18,201 bases of DNA from positions 1-18,201 of the forward strand of contig JAEYRT010000173.1 in assembly GCA_023435325.1 (NCBI GenBank), given 5' to 3'. The DNA comes from Pseudomonadota bacterium (GTDB lineage: Bacteria; Pseudomonadota; Gammaproteobacteria; Burkholderiales; Burkholderiaceae_C). This document shows, piece by piece, positions 1 to 7,738 of the stretch. Under the pieces are notes generated by a model that worked only from the letters and a program-made list of their open reading frames with translations, was not told the DNA's origin and did not search any database. How positions within the stretch are numbered: the stretch's first letter is position 1; every line of letters begins with the position of its first letter. Made by a program: the position numbers and the translations under genes.

Positions 1-3000
1 CAGATCTTGCCTTGCAGTTGGCCGCTTTGTTTCCGCACCGTTTTTATCTGGAGTTGCAGCGCGCAGGTCGCCCGGAAGACGAGCGGCTGGTGGTGCAGAC
101 CGTGCAGTTGGCAGCGCGCCTGAATCTGCCGGTGGTGGCGACCCATCCCATTCAGTTTTCCAAGCCTGAGGACTTTGAATCCCACGAAACCCGTGTCTGC
201 ATTGCGGAAGGCGAGGTGCTGGCCAATCCCAAGCGGGTGAGGCGCTTCAGTCGTGAGCAGTATTTCAAGAATTCCGAGCAGATGGAGACGCTGTTTGCCG
301 ATATTCCATCAGCGATAGCAAACACCCTGGAGATTGCGCGCCGCTGCAATATCACCCTGAAACTGGGCACCTACTTTCTGCCCGACTTCCCCGCACCTGG
401 GGGAATGAGCATTGAAGCCTACTTCCGCCAAGCGTCGTATGAAGGGCTGGAAGAGCGTTTGGAGCTGCTGTTTGCAGATGTGACGGAGCGCAATGCCAAG
501 CGCCACGAATACGTGGAGCGTCTGGAATTCGAGCTGGGCATCATCTTGAAGATGGGTTTCCCGGGCTACTTCCTGATCGTGGCGGACTTTATCAACTGGG
601 CCAAGAACAATGGCTGCCCTGTGGGGCCGGGCCGTGGTTCGGGAGCAGGTTCGCTGGTGGCCTATGTGCTCAAGATCACGGACCTGGACCCGATCTACTA
701 CAACTTGCTGTTCGAGCGCTTTCTGAACCCGGAGCGCGTCTCCATGCCCGACTTTGACGTGGACTTTTGCCAGGCCAACCGGGATCGCGTGATTGATTAC
801 GTGAAGGACCGTTACGGCCGCAATGCGGTGAGTCAGATTGCGACCTTCGGCACCATGGCTGCACGTGCGGTCATCCGTGACGTGGGCCGTGCGATGGACA
901 TGAGCTATACCTTTTGTGACGGTATCTCCAAGCTCATTCCCAACAAGCCGGGCCTGCATGTCACGCTCAAATACCCTCCGAATCCCAAGAAGGAAGGGGA
1001 CAAATACACCTATGCCATCGAGGCAGAGCCCTTGCTGGCGCAACGCATCGAGCAGGAAGAAGATGTCAAGAATCTGATCGAGCTGGCACAAAAGCTCGAA
1101 GGCATGACCCGCAACATCGGCATGCACGCCGGCGGCGTGGTGATTGCTCCAGGCAAACTCACGGACTTCTGTCCGCTCTACCAGCAGCCTGGCAGCGACT
1201 CGGCCGTGGCCATGCTGGACAAGGACGATGTGGAGCAGATCGGGCTGGTGAAGTTTGACTTCTTGGGCTTGGCAACGCTGACCATTCTGGAAATCGCGCG
1301 CGAATTCATCATGAAGCGCCACAAGGGGCAGGAGAACTTCCGCTTCGAAGAGATTCCGCTGGACGACTACCCCACCTACAAGCTGTTCCAAGAGGGCAAG
1401 ACCGAGGCCGTGTTCCAGTTTGAATCGCGCGGTATGCAGGGCATGCTGCGTGACGCCAAACCTTCGCGCCTCGAAGACCTGATTGCCTTGAACGCCTTGT
1501 ATCGCCCCGGCCCCATGGACCTGATTCCATCCTTCGTGGCACGTAAACATGGCCGCGAAGAGATTGAATATCCGCATCCTCTGGTGGAAAAGGTGCTCGC
1601 CGAGACCTACGGCATCATGGTCTACCAGGAACAGGTGATGCAGACGGCCCAGGTGCTCGGTGGTTACTCGCTCGGTGGCGCAGACTTGCTGCGCCGGGCC
1701 ATGGGCAAGAAAAAGGTCGAGGAGATGGTCATGCACCGGGGCATCTTCCGTGAAGGTGCTGCCAAGCAGGGCATCAGCCAGGAAAAGGCGGATGAAGTCT
1801 TTGACCTGATGGAAAAGTTTGCAGGCTATGGCTTCAACAAGTCGCACGCCGCTGCCTACTCGCTGCTGGCCTATCACACGGCCTGGCTGAAAGTGCATTA
1901 CACCGCGGAATTCTTCTGCGGGAACATGACTGTGGAAATGGACAACACCGACAAGCTCAAGGTGTTGTTTGAGGATGCGCTGAAGATGGGCATGACGTTT
2001 GAGATGCCCGATGTCAATCGCGGCGTCTATCGTTTGGAGCCTGTGACAGACAAAGTCATCCGCTATGGACTCGGTGCCATCAAGGGCACGGGCCAGCAGG
2101 CGATTGAAGCCATCGTGGCCGCGCGTGAAGGCAAGGGCGTCGGTCCTGAAGGGCACGTCAAAGGCCCCTTCAAGAGCCTGTTTGACTTTTGCACGCGTGT
2201 GGATCGCAGCAAGCTCAACAAGCGCACCCTCGATGCCTTGATCAAGGCGGGCGCCTTTGACAGCATGCACCTGAATCGTGCGGCCCTGGCTGCTTCCATC
2301 GATACCGCATTCGAATATGCCAATGCCCAACTGGCCAATGCCAACCAGGGTGGGTTGTTTGACATGATGGGCGAGGATGCCCAGGGCTCCAGCTCGCAGG
2401 AACCTCCTCTGGCCGATGTGCTGCCATGGAGCATCAAGGAGCGGCTGACGCAGGAAAAATTGGCTGTGGGCTTTTACATCTCCGGCCATCTGTTCGATGA
2501 AGTGGAGCATGAGGTGCGGAACTTCATTCGCACCCCTCTGAGTGAACTCAGTGACAGCCGCGAAACGCAGTTGCTGGCAGGAATCGTGAGCGATTTGCGG
2601 GTCATCAATGGCCAGCGCGGCAAACTGTGTCTGTTCAAGCTCGACGACAAATCCACCGTCGTGGAAGCCTCAATTGACGAGGCCACGCTGCAAGCCAACA
2701 GCGAATTGCTCAAGGACGATGAATTTGTCGTGCTCAGTGGCCGTGTCCAGCATGACCACTTCAGCGGAGGGCTGCGCATCAAGGCGCAGAACGTGTTCAG
2801 CCTGGGCGATGCGCGCTGCCGCTTCGCGCGCTATTTGCAAGTCGATGCGGGCAGCAAGTTGCCCGATGTGCTGCGCATTTTGCGCGAGTTTCCTCCGCAG
2901 GAAGAAGCCTCGGAAGCAGGTGTTGTGCAGCGGGGCCTGAAAGTGCGCCTGGGACTGCGCTGCGAAGCTCAGGGGACTACGGCCATGGCCGAGCTTGATC

Positions 3001-3101
3001 TGGGCGAGCACAACAAGTTCTATCCCAGCGATGCCGCGCTGGCTGCATGGCGTGCGCAAAGCAGCACCGCTGCTTGCCAGATTGTCTGGCGCGGTGCCTG
3101 A
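1..3101 (+). CDS. dnaE: DNA polymerase III subunit alpha (5' end outside window)
   Basis: Replicative polymerase catalytic subunit of the DNA polymerase III holoenzyme. The frame is open from the window edge (first full codon at base 3), so the true start lies upstream; about 1,032 residues are visible and roughly 140 N-terminal residues, mostly of the PHP domain, are missing compared with the family length near 1,160-1,170. Seen: the end of the PHP domain, then the glycine-rich GPGRGSGAGS stretch, the catalytic PDFDVDF motif (bases 747-767, aspartates at 756 and 762), and the third catalytic aspartate in KFDFLGL (codon 1257). A clamp-binding type motif QGGLF is at 2346-2360, followed by an OB-fold region near the C terminus. 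Stop is TGA at 3099-3101. No lesion is seen. Family assignment is very secure. Confidence 0.98.
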   Translation, partial: DLALQLAALFPHRFYLELQRAGRPEDERLVVQTVQLAARLNLPVVATHPIQFSKPEDFESHETRVCIAEGEVLANPKRVRRFSREQYFKNSEQMETLFADIPSAIANTLEIARRCNITLKLGTYFLPDFPAPGGMSIEAYFRQASYEGLEERLELLFADVTERNAKRHEYVERLEFELGIILKMGFPGYFLIVADFINWAKNNGCPVGPGRGSGAGSLVAYVLKITDLDPIYYNLLFERFLNPERVSMPDFDVDFCQANRDRVIDYVKDRYGRNAVSQIATFGTMAARAVIRDVGRAMDMSYTFCDGISKLIPNKPGLHVTLKYPPNPKKEGDKYTYAIEAEPLLAQRIEQEEDVKNLIELAQKLEGMTRNIGMHAGGVVIAPGKLTDFCPLYQQPGSDSAVAMLDKDDVEQIGLVKFDFLGLATLTILEIAREFIMKRHKGQENFRFEEIPLDDYPTYKLFQEGKTEAVFQFESRGMQGMLRDAKPSRLEDLIALNALYRPGPMDLIPSFVARKHGREEIEYPHPLVEKVLAETYGIMVYQEQVMQTAQVLGGYSLGGADLLRRAMGKKKVEEMVMHRGIFREGAAKQGISQEKADEVFDLMEKFAGYGFNKSHAAAYSLLAYHTAWLKVHYTAEFFCGNMTVEMDNTDKLKVLFEDALKMGMTFEMPDVNRGVYRLEPVTDKVIRYGLGAIKGTGQQAIEAIVAAREGKGVGPEGHVKGPFKSLFDFCTRVDRSKLNKRTLDALIKAGAFDSMHLNRAALAASIDTAFEYANAQLANANQGGLFDMMGEDAQGSSSQEPPLADVLPWSIKERLTQEKLAVGFYISGHLFDEVEHEVRNFIRTPLSELSDSRETQLLAGIVSDLRVINGQRGKLCLFKLDDKSTVVEASIDEATLQANSELLKDDEFVVLSGRVQHDHFSGGLRIKAQNVFSLGDARCRFARYLQVDAGSKLPDVLRILREFPPQEEASEAGVVQRGLKVRLGLRCEAQGTTAMAELDLGEHNKFYPSDAALAAWRAQSSTAACQIVWRGA

Positions 3102-3121
3102 ACAGTGTCACTTCCCGACCG

Positions 3122-3148
3122 GTAGGACACCACCCCTTGGTGTCCTAC
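3122..3148. terminator. Perfect 11-bp hairpin after dnaE, without a T-tract
   Basis: GTAGGACACCA (3122-3132) and TGGTGTCCTAC (3138-3148) are exact reverse complements around a 5-nt CCCCT loop, starting 20 nt after the dnaE stop. Neither strand has a run of T after the stem, so it is not a classical intrinsic terminator. It may still end or protect the dnaE mRNA 3' end, or bind a protein. The position suggests a 3'-end role, and I call it a terminator only tentatively. Confidence 0.45.
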
Positions 3149-3158
3149 AAGAGATATA

Positions 3159-3187
3159 TTGAAACCTCCCTTTGCGGGCCCAAATAT
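3159..3187 (+). promoter_or_regulatory. Sigma-32-like (heat-shock) promoter for clpS-clpA
   Basis: TTGAAA (3159-3164) is followed after 13 nt by GCCCAAAT (3178-3185). The sigma-32 pattern is roughly CTTGAAA, 13-15 nt, CCCCATNT, so the -35 half fits well apart from a T in place of the leading C. The -10 half matches five of seven informative positions. It lies about 35 nt upstream of the clpS start, and a Clp adaptor/unfoldase pair is a plausible heat-shock target. A sigma-70 reading of the same -35 would need a -10 further downstream, where I see none that is convincing. Confidence 0.4.
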
Positions 3188-3220
3188 CAGCATGAAAAAT
3201 GAATCTGGGAGCTCGCTAGA

Positions 3221-3589
3221 ATGAAATTCATGGCTACCCCACAAACCCCATTCCGCCCTTCGTTGCCAGACCAGATCACTCATGAAGATGATGGCAATTC
3301 GGTCGTCATGGAACGACGGTCACAAAAAGTTGTGCCACCACCGATGTATCAAGTCGTGATGCTCAATGATGACTTCACGCCCATGGAGTTCGTGATTGTG
3401 GTCTTGCAGGAATACTTTAGTAAGGACAGGGAACAAGCAACACAAATCATGCTCAAAATCCATCTGGATGGACGAGGAGTATGTGGTGTCTATTCCCGCG
3501 ATATTGCTGCCACCAAGGTGGAGCAGGTATTGCAAGCTGCACAGCATGCAGGGCATCCCCTGCAGGCCGTGAGCGAACCTATTGAATAA
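3221..3589 (+). CDS. clpS: ATP-dependent Clp protease adaptor ClpS
   Basis: Small cytosolic adaptor that binds N-degron substrates and delivers them to the ClpA N-domain for ClpAP degradation. The 122-residue product has a flexible N-terminal tail (about residues 1-40) and a conserved ClpS core. The recognition motif LNDDFTPMEF holds N49, D50 and the gatekeeper methionine M55, and H81 lies in the MLKIH stretch; these correspond to the pocket residues known in E. coli ClpS. The ATG at 3221 is preferred because GGGAG (3207-3211) sits 9 nt upstream; an alternative ATG at 3230 would be 18 nt away. clpA follows after 62 nt on the same strand, the standard clpS-clpA arrangement, so co-transcription is likely. 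The gene looks intact. Confidence 0.97.
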   Translation: MKFMATPQTPFRPSLPDQITHEDDGNSVVMERRSQKVVPPPMYQVVMLNDDFTPMEFVIVVLQEYFSKDREQATQIMLKIHLDGRGVCGVYSRDIAATKVEQVLQAAQHAGHPLQAVSEPIE

Positions 3590-3651
3590 GTGGTGTTCGC
3601 CCCGATTTATGAAGACAGTCTCGTAAACCGCAAGCACAAAGGAGTTCATAC

Positions 3652-5982
3652 ATGATTGCCCAAGAACTGGAAGTCAGCTTGCACATGGCTTTTGTGGAGG
3701 CTCGTCAGCAGCGCCACGAGTTCATCACCGTTGAACATTTGCTGCAAGCGCTGCTGGACAACCCCAGCGCTTCAGACGTGTTGCGTGCGTGTTCAGCCAA
3801 TCTGGATGATTTGCGCGCATCGCTGAGCAATTTCATCAAGGACAACACACCACAGGTCGCCGGTACCGAAGAGGTCGACACACAGCCCACGCTGGGTTTC
3901 CAGCGTGTGATTCAACGCGCCATCATGCATGTGCAGTCCACAGGCAATGGCAAAAAGGAAGTGACCGGCGCGAACGTGCTGGTTGCCATCTTTGGCGAGA
4001 AAGACTCGCATGCGGTGTACTACCTGCATCAGCAGGGCGTGACACGCCTGGATGTGGTGAACTACATCGCCCATGGCATTCGCAAGAGTGACCCACCAGA
4101 AGCGGCCAAATCCGATGCGCAGATGGAGGGGGAAGAAGCCGCCATGGGCGCTGAGCGCAATGAAAAGGCTTCCCCGCTGGAGCAGTACACCCTCAACCTC
4201 AACCAGGCGGCCAAGGAAGGCAAGATCGATCCGCTGATCGGCCGTGAATATGAGGTGGAGCGCACCATCCAGATTCTGTGCCGCCGTCGCAAGAACAATC
4301 CATTGCTGGTGGGGGAAGCCGGCGTGGGCAAGACCGCGATTGCGGAAGGTCTGGCCTGGCGCATCACCGAAGGTACGGTGCCCGAGGTGCTGTCTGAAGC
4401 CGTGGTGTATTCGCTGGACATGGGCGCCTTGCTCGCAGGCACGAAGTACCGTGGTGATTTCGAGCAGCGTCTCTAAGGCGTGCTCAAGTCCTTGCGCGAC
4501 AAGCCCAATGCGGTCTTGTTCATCGACGAGATTCACACCCTGATCGGTGCAGGTGCCGCTTCCGGTGGCACGCTGGATGCATCCAATCTGCTCAAGCCTG
4601 CGCTTTCCAGCGGACAGCTCAAGTGCATTGGTGCCACCACTTTCACGGAATACCGCGGTATTTTCGAGAAAGATTCGGCCCTGTCCCGTCGCTTCCAGAA
4701 AGTGGATGTGGTGGAGCCTTCTGTGCCTGAAACCGTGGAAATCCTCAAGGGTCTGAAGCCCCGCTTTGAAGAGCACCACAAGGTCGAGTACGCTGCCGAA
4801 GCCCTGCAGGCTGCGGCGGAGCTGTCTGCCAAATACATCAATGACCGTCACTTGCCCGACAAGGCGATCGACGTGATCGACGAGGCAGGCGCTGCCCAGC
4901 GCGTCAAGGCAGAGGCTGATCGCAAGGGCACCATCACCCGTGCCGAAATCGAGGAAATCGTGGCCAAGATTGCACGCATTCCTCCCGCGAACGTCTCTAA
5001 CGACGACCGCAGCAAGCTGCAGACTCTGGAGCGCGATCTCAAGAGTGTGGTGTTTGGCCAGGACAAGGCACTGGAAGTGCTCTCCAGCGCGGTCAAGATG
5101 GCGCGCTCGGGCCTGGGCAAACCGGAAAAGCCGATCGGCTCTTTCCTGTTCAGCGGACCTACGGGCGTGGGCAAGACGGAAGCTGCCAAGCAGCTGGCCT
5201 ATATCCTGGGCGTGGACCTCATCCGCTTCGACATGTCCGAGTACATGGAGCGCCATGCGGTCAGCCGCCTGATTGGTGCGCCTCCGGGCTATGTGGGCTA
5301 CGACCAGGGTGGTTTGCTGACGGAAGCAATCACCAAGAAGCCGCATTCGGTGCTGTTGCTCGACGAAATCGAGAAGGCCCATCCCGACATCTTCAACGTG
5401 TTGCTGCAGGTCATGGACCACGGCACGCTGACCGACAACAACGGACGCAAGGCCGACTTCCGCAACGTGATCATCATCATGACCACCAATGCGGGTGCGG
5501 AAACCATGCAGAAATCGGTCATGGGCTTCACCACCCAGAAGCAGGCGGGCGACGAAATGGCAGACATCAAGCGTCTGTTCACGCCGGAGTTCCGCAATCG
5601 TCTGGATGCCATCGTCAGCTTCAGACCCCTCGACGAGCAAATCATCTTGCGCGTGGTGGACAAGTTCCTGTTGCAACTGGAGCAGCAACTGGCCGAGAAG
5701 AAGGTGGAAGTCACATTCAGCGACAAGCTGCGCAAGCATCTGGCTGCCAAGGGCTTCGATCCCGCCATGGGCGCGCGCCCCATGCAGCGCCTGATTCAGG
5801 ACACCATTCGCCGTTCGCTGGCCGACGAACTGCTGTTCGGTCGTCTGGTCAATGGGGGCCGCCTGGAGGTGGAATGGGATGCCCAGGCCAACGAAGGCAA
5901 GGGCGACGTGGTCCTCGAGATCTCGCCACTGCCCGATCCGCAGGCCAAGCCTGAGCCCGAACAGGCCACGGCATCCGAGTAA
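3652..5982 (+). pseudogene. clpA: ClpA unfoldase, interrupted by an in-frame TAA
   Basis: Hsp100 AAA+ unfoldase of the ClpAP protease. Ignoring one stop, the frame has 776 codons, normal for ClpA. Order: Clp N-domain (about 1-150); D1 with Walker A GEAGVGKT (221-228) and Walker B VLFIDE (288-293); D2 with Walker A GPTGVGKT (502-509), Walker B VLLLDE (567-572) and a ClpP-docking loop tripeptide MGF, where E. coli has IGL. The start ATG at 3652 has AAAGGAG 7 nt upstream. TAA at 4474-4476 (codon 275) falls between the two D1 Walker motifs, at a spot where the family normally has lysine (RLKGVLKS). The frame resumes directly after it with no other damage. Read literally, the products are a 274-residue N-domain/partial-D1 fragment and perhaps a 500-residue fragment restarted at GTG 4480; neither has a complete D1. 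A recent nonsense mutation, a sequencing or assembly error, or a suppressed stop are all possible. Confidence 0.93.
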
Positions 5983-6001
5983 AAAACCGTGATGCGTAAA
6001 G

Positions 6002-6031
6002 CCGACAGCCTACAAGCTGTCGGTTTTTTTT
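6002..6031 (+). terminator. Intrinsic terminator of clpS-clpA
   Basis: CCGACAGC (6002-6009) pairs exactly with GCTGTCGG (6016-6023) around the 6-nt loop CTACAA, and eight T follow (6024-6031). It begins 19 nt after the clpA stop. This is a textbook rho-independent terminator. Confidence 0.93.
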
Positions 6032-6108
6032 ATGCCTGGAGCTTTTGGGCACAACGGCACAAGATAACAAGATACAGTGCGCATGCATAACGAAAAGCAG
6101 GAGGAGAT

Positions 6109-7563
6109 GTGGACGTCATAACGCAGTGGTTCACGCGCGAGAACATGATGGTGATCCTGTCCCTGCTGTGGACGGCTTATGTCATCGTTGTCGGCGTCTG
6201 GATTTTGCTGCAGCGCCGGGCGCCTGTGGCCACGCTGAGCTGGCTGCTTTCCATGGCCGTGATTCCGGTCCTGGGCCTGGGCATTTATTTTCTTCTGGGG
6301 CCACGCCGCCTCAAACGCCAGCGCTTGCGCCGTCTGCGCAGCCGTCGCCGCTCGCGCGTGCGTGGCAGCATTGCACGTCTGAGAGACAAAGTGCCGCAGG
6401 CGCCGGAGCGTCTGCACCAGGTCGTCAAGCTGGTCACGGCGTCAACCAACTTCCCGGTGAGTACGGCTGACAGGGTGGAGCTGCTCGTTGGCGGAGCGGC
6501 AACCTTTGACAGCATTGTGCAAGCCGTGCGCCAGGCCCGGCACCACATCCATCTGGAGTACTACATTTTCGAGCCGGACCAGACCGGCTTGCGCCTGATC
6601 GAAGCCCTGTGCGAGAAGGCGCGCGAAGGGGTGGCCGTGCGCTTGCTGGTGGATGCGCTGGGTTCCAAAAAGCTGTCCAGCAAGTACTACACCCAACTGG
6701 AAAAGGCCGGTGGCGAATTTGCGCTGTTTCACCCCACCAAGTTCGGCCGGCGCGTGCGGCCGGTGATCAACTTTCGCTCCCACCGCAAGATCGTCGTCAT
6801 TGATGGGGCGATTGGTTACACGGGTGGCGTCAATATCACCGATGAAGAGGACAAGCGCATCCTGCCGGAGGCCTACCACGATGTGCACGTGCGTTTGGAA
6901 GGTCCGGTGGTCAACTGGCTGCAGACGGTGTTTCTGGAAGACTGGAGCTATGCACTGGATTACAACCGCAAGAACGAGCCCAGCGATCTGGATGCATTGT
7001 TGCCAGACCTGCCCGATGGCGATCAGGTGGTGCAGATCATGGCCTCGGGCCCGGACAGCGACATGGAAGCCATCCACCGCGTGCATGTCTCAGCCATCCA
7101 TGCGGCGCACAAGCGCGTGTGGCTGACCACGCCGTACTTCGTGCCGACGGAAGCGGCCATGCTGGCGCTGACCAACGCTGCATTGCGCGGGGTGGATGTG
7201 TGCCTGCTGGTGCCGGAGAAGTCGGACTCCGTGATCGTGACGGCGGCGGCGCGTTCCTATTTCGATGAATTGATCAGCTGTGGCGTCAAGGTATTCGAAT
7301 ACCACAAGAGCATGCTGCACTCCAAGACCATGGTCGTGGATGACATGGTGGGCATCATCGGGACGGCGAATTTCGACAATCGCAGCTTTCGCCTGAACTA
7401 CGAAGTGTGTGCCGTGGTCTATGGCGATGTCTTTGCTGGCCAGCTCGAACAGCAGTTCCTGGAAGACATCCAGCACGCGCGCCGCGTGGGTTATGCGCGT
7501 CCGCAGACTTTCTGGCAGCGTCTGTGGGATTCCATGGCCCGGCTGATGTCTCCGTTGCTGTAA
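6109..7563 (+). CDS. clsA: Cardiolipin synthase, ClsA type
   Basis: Membrane phospholipase-D-superfamily enzyme that condenses two phosphatidylglycerols into cardiolipin plus glycerol. The 484-residue product matches the E. coli ClsA length of 486. Two hydrophobic segments lie at about residues 13-34 and 40-62, followed by a very basic stretch. There are two HKD catalytic motifs: HRKIVVID (H225, K227, D232) and HSKTMVVD (H404, K406, D411), each followed by the usual GxxNxxxxS-type or GGxN segments (YTGGVNIT; GTANFDNRS). The start is GTG at 6109 with AGGAGG at 6099-6104, a short 4-nt spacing; in-frame ATGs at 6145 and 6148 are alternatives but would trim the region before the first membrane helix. 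It is separated from clpA by a terminator, so it should have its own promoter in 6032-6100, where I see no convincing one. Confidence 0.95.
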   Translation: MDVITQWFTRENMMVILSLLWTAYVIVVGVWILLQRRAPVATLSWLLSMAVIPVLGLGIYFLLGPRRLKRQRLRRLRSRRRSRVRGSIARLRDKVPQAPERLHQVVKLVTASTNFPVSTADRVELLVGGAATFDSIVQAVRQARHHIHLEYYIFEPDQTGLRLIEALCEKAREGVAVRLLVDALGSKKLSSKYYTQLEKAGGEFALFHPTKFGRRVRPVINFRSHRKIVVIDGAIGYTGGVNITDEEDKRILPEAYHDVHVRLEGPVVNWLQTVFLEDWSYALDYNRKNEPSDLDALLPDLPDGDQVVQIMASGPDSDMEAIHRVHVSAIHAAHKRVWLTTPYFVPTEAAMLALTNAALRGVDVCLLVPEKSDSVIVTAAARSYFDELISCGVKVFEYHKSMLHSKTMVVDDMVGIIGTANFDNRSFRLNYEVCAVVYGDVFAGQLEQQFLEDIQHARRVGYARPQTFWQRLWDSMARLMSPLL

Positions 7564-7580
7564 GGGAAACAAATAAAAAA

Positions 7581-7660
7581 AGAGCTGCCAACGCAGGTAT
7601 ATCAAGTTTTTCAGATGCTTTCATATCGCAAAGCCTTGATATGCAAGCGCGGAAAGCTAC
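7581..7660. repeat. 80-nt palindromic intergenic repeat, copy 1
   Basis: This imperfect palindrome fills much of the gap between clsA and sbcB. Folding the 80 nt at its centre gives about 23 of 40 complementary positions by hand count, including an uninterrupted ATATCAAG/CTTGATAT arm pair (7599-7606 and 7635-7642). The outer ends read AGAGCTGCC on the plus strand and GTAGCTTTCC on the minus strand. It aligns in register and at the same length with the copies at 15302 and 17556. A run of A (7575-7581) abuts its left end. No coding capacity or transposase is seen. Confidence 0.7.
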
Positions 7661-7663
7661 ATT
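7636..7663 (+). promoter_or_regulatory. Candidate sigma-70 promoter of sbcB inside the repeat
   Basis: TTGATA (7636-7641, five of six consensus bases) is followed after 16 nt by TACATT (7658-7663, four of six). It lies about 75 nt upstream of the sbcB ATG. Most of the element lies in the right arm of the palindromic repeat, so repeat insertion and promoter may be linked. This is a by-eye match only. Confidence 0.3.
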
Positions 7664-7738
7664 TTTCATCACTGACTGTGCCGTGCCATTGGTCCACAAG
7701 TCGCTGGAAAACGCTGCCGTGCAGGCATACTCTCGTCC

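Noticed and set aside
309..2510. 733-codon open frame antisense to dnaE
   Set aside because: It mirrors dnaE in another frame, has no recognisable domain, and is Gln/His/Leu-rich as expected from reversed GC-biased codons. Similar long antisense frames over clpA (3793-5739), the efflux genes (9454-10257, 12462-13745) and prlC (15436-17544) were rejected for the same reason.
4474..4476. Programmed recoding at the clpA stop
   Set aside because: TAA is not a selenocysteine or pyrrolysine codon, no slippery sequence or downstream stimulatory hairpin was evident, and clpA is not known to be recoded. Mutation or sequence error is simpler.
4480..5982. A separate gene starting at GTG 4480
   Set aside because: It is in the same frame as the upstream clpA part, begins in the middle of domain D1, and has no properly spaced ribosome binding site. 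I treat it as the rest of interrupted clpA, with restart only as a possibility.
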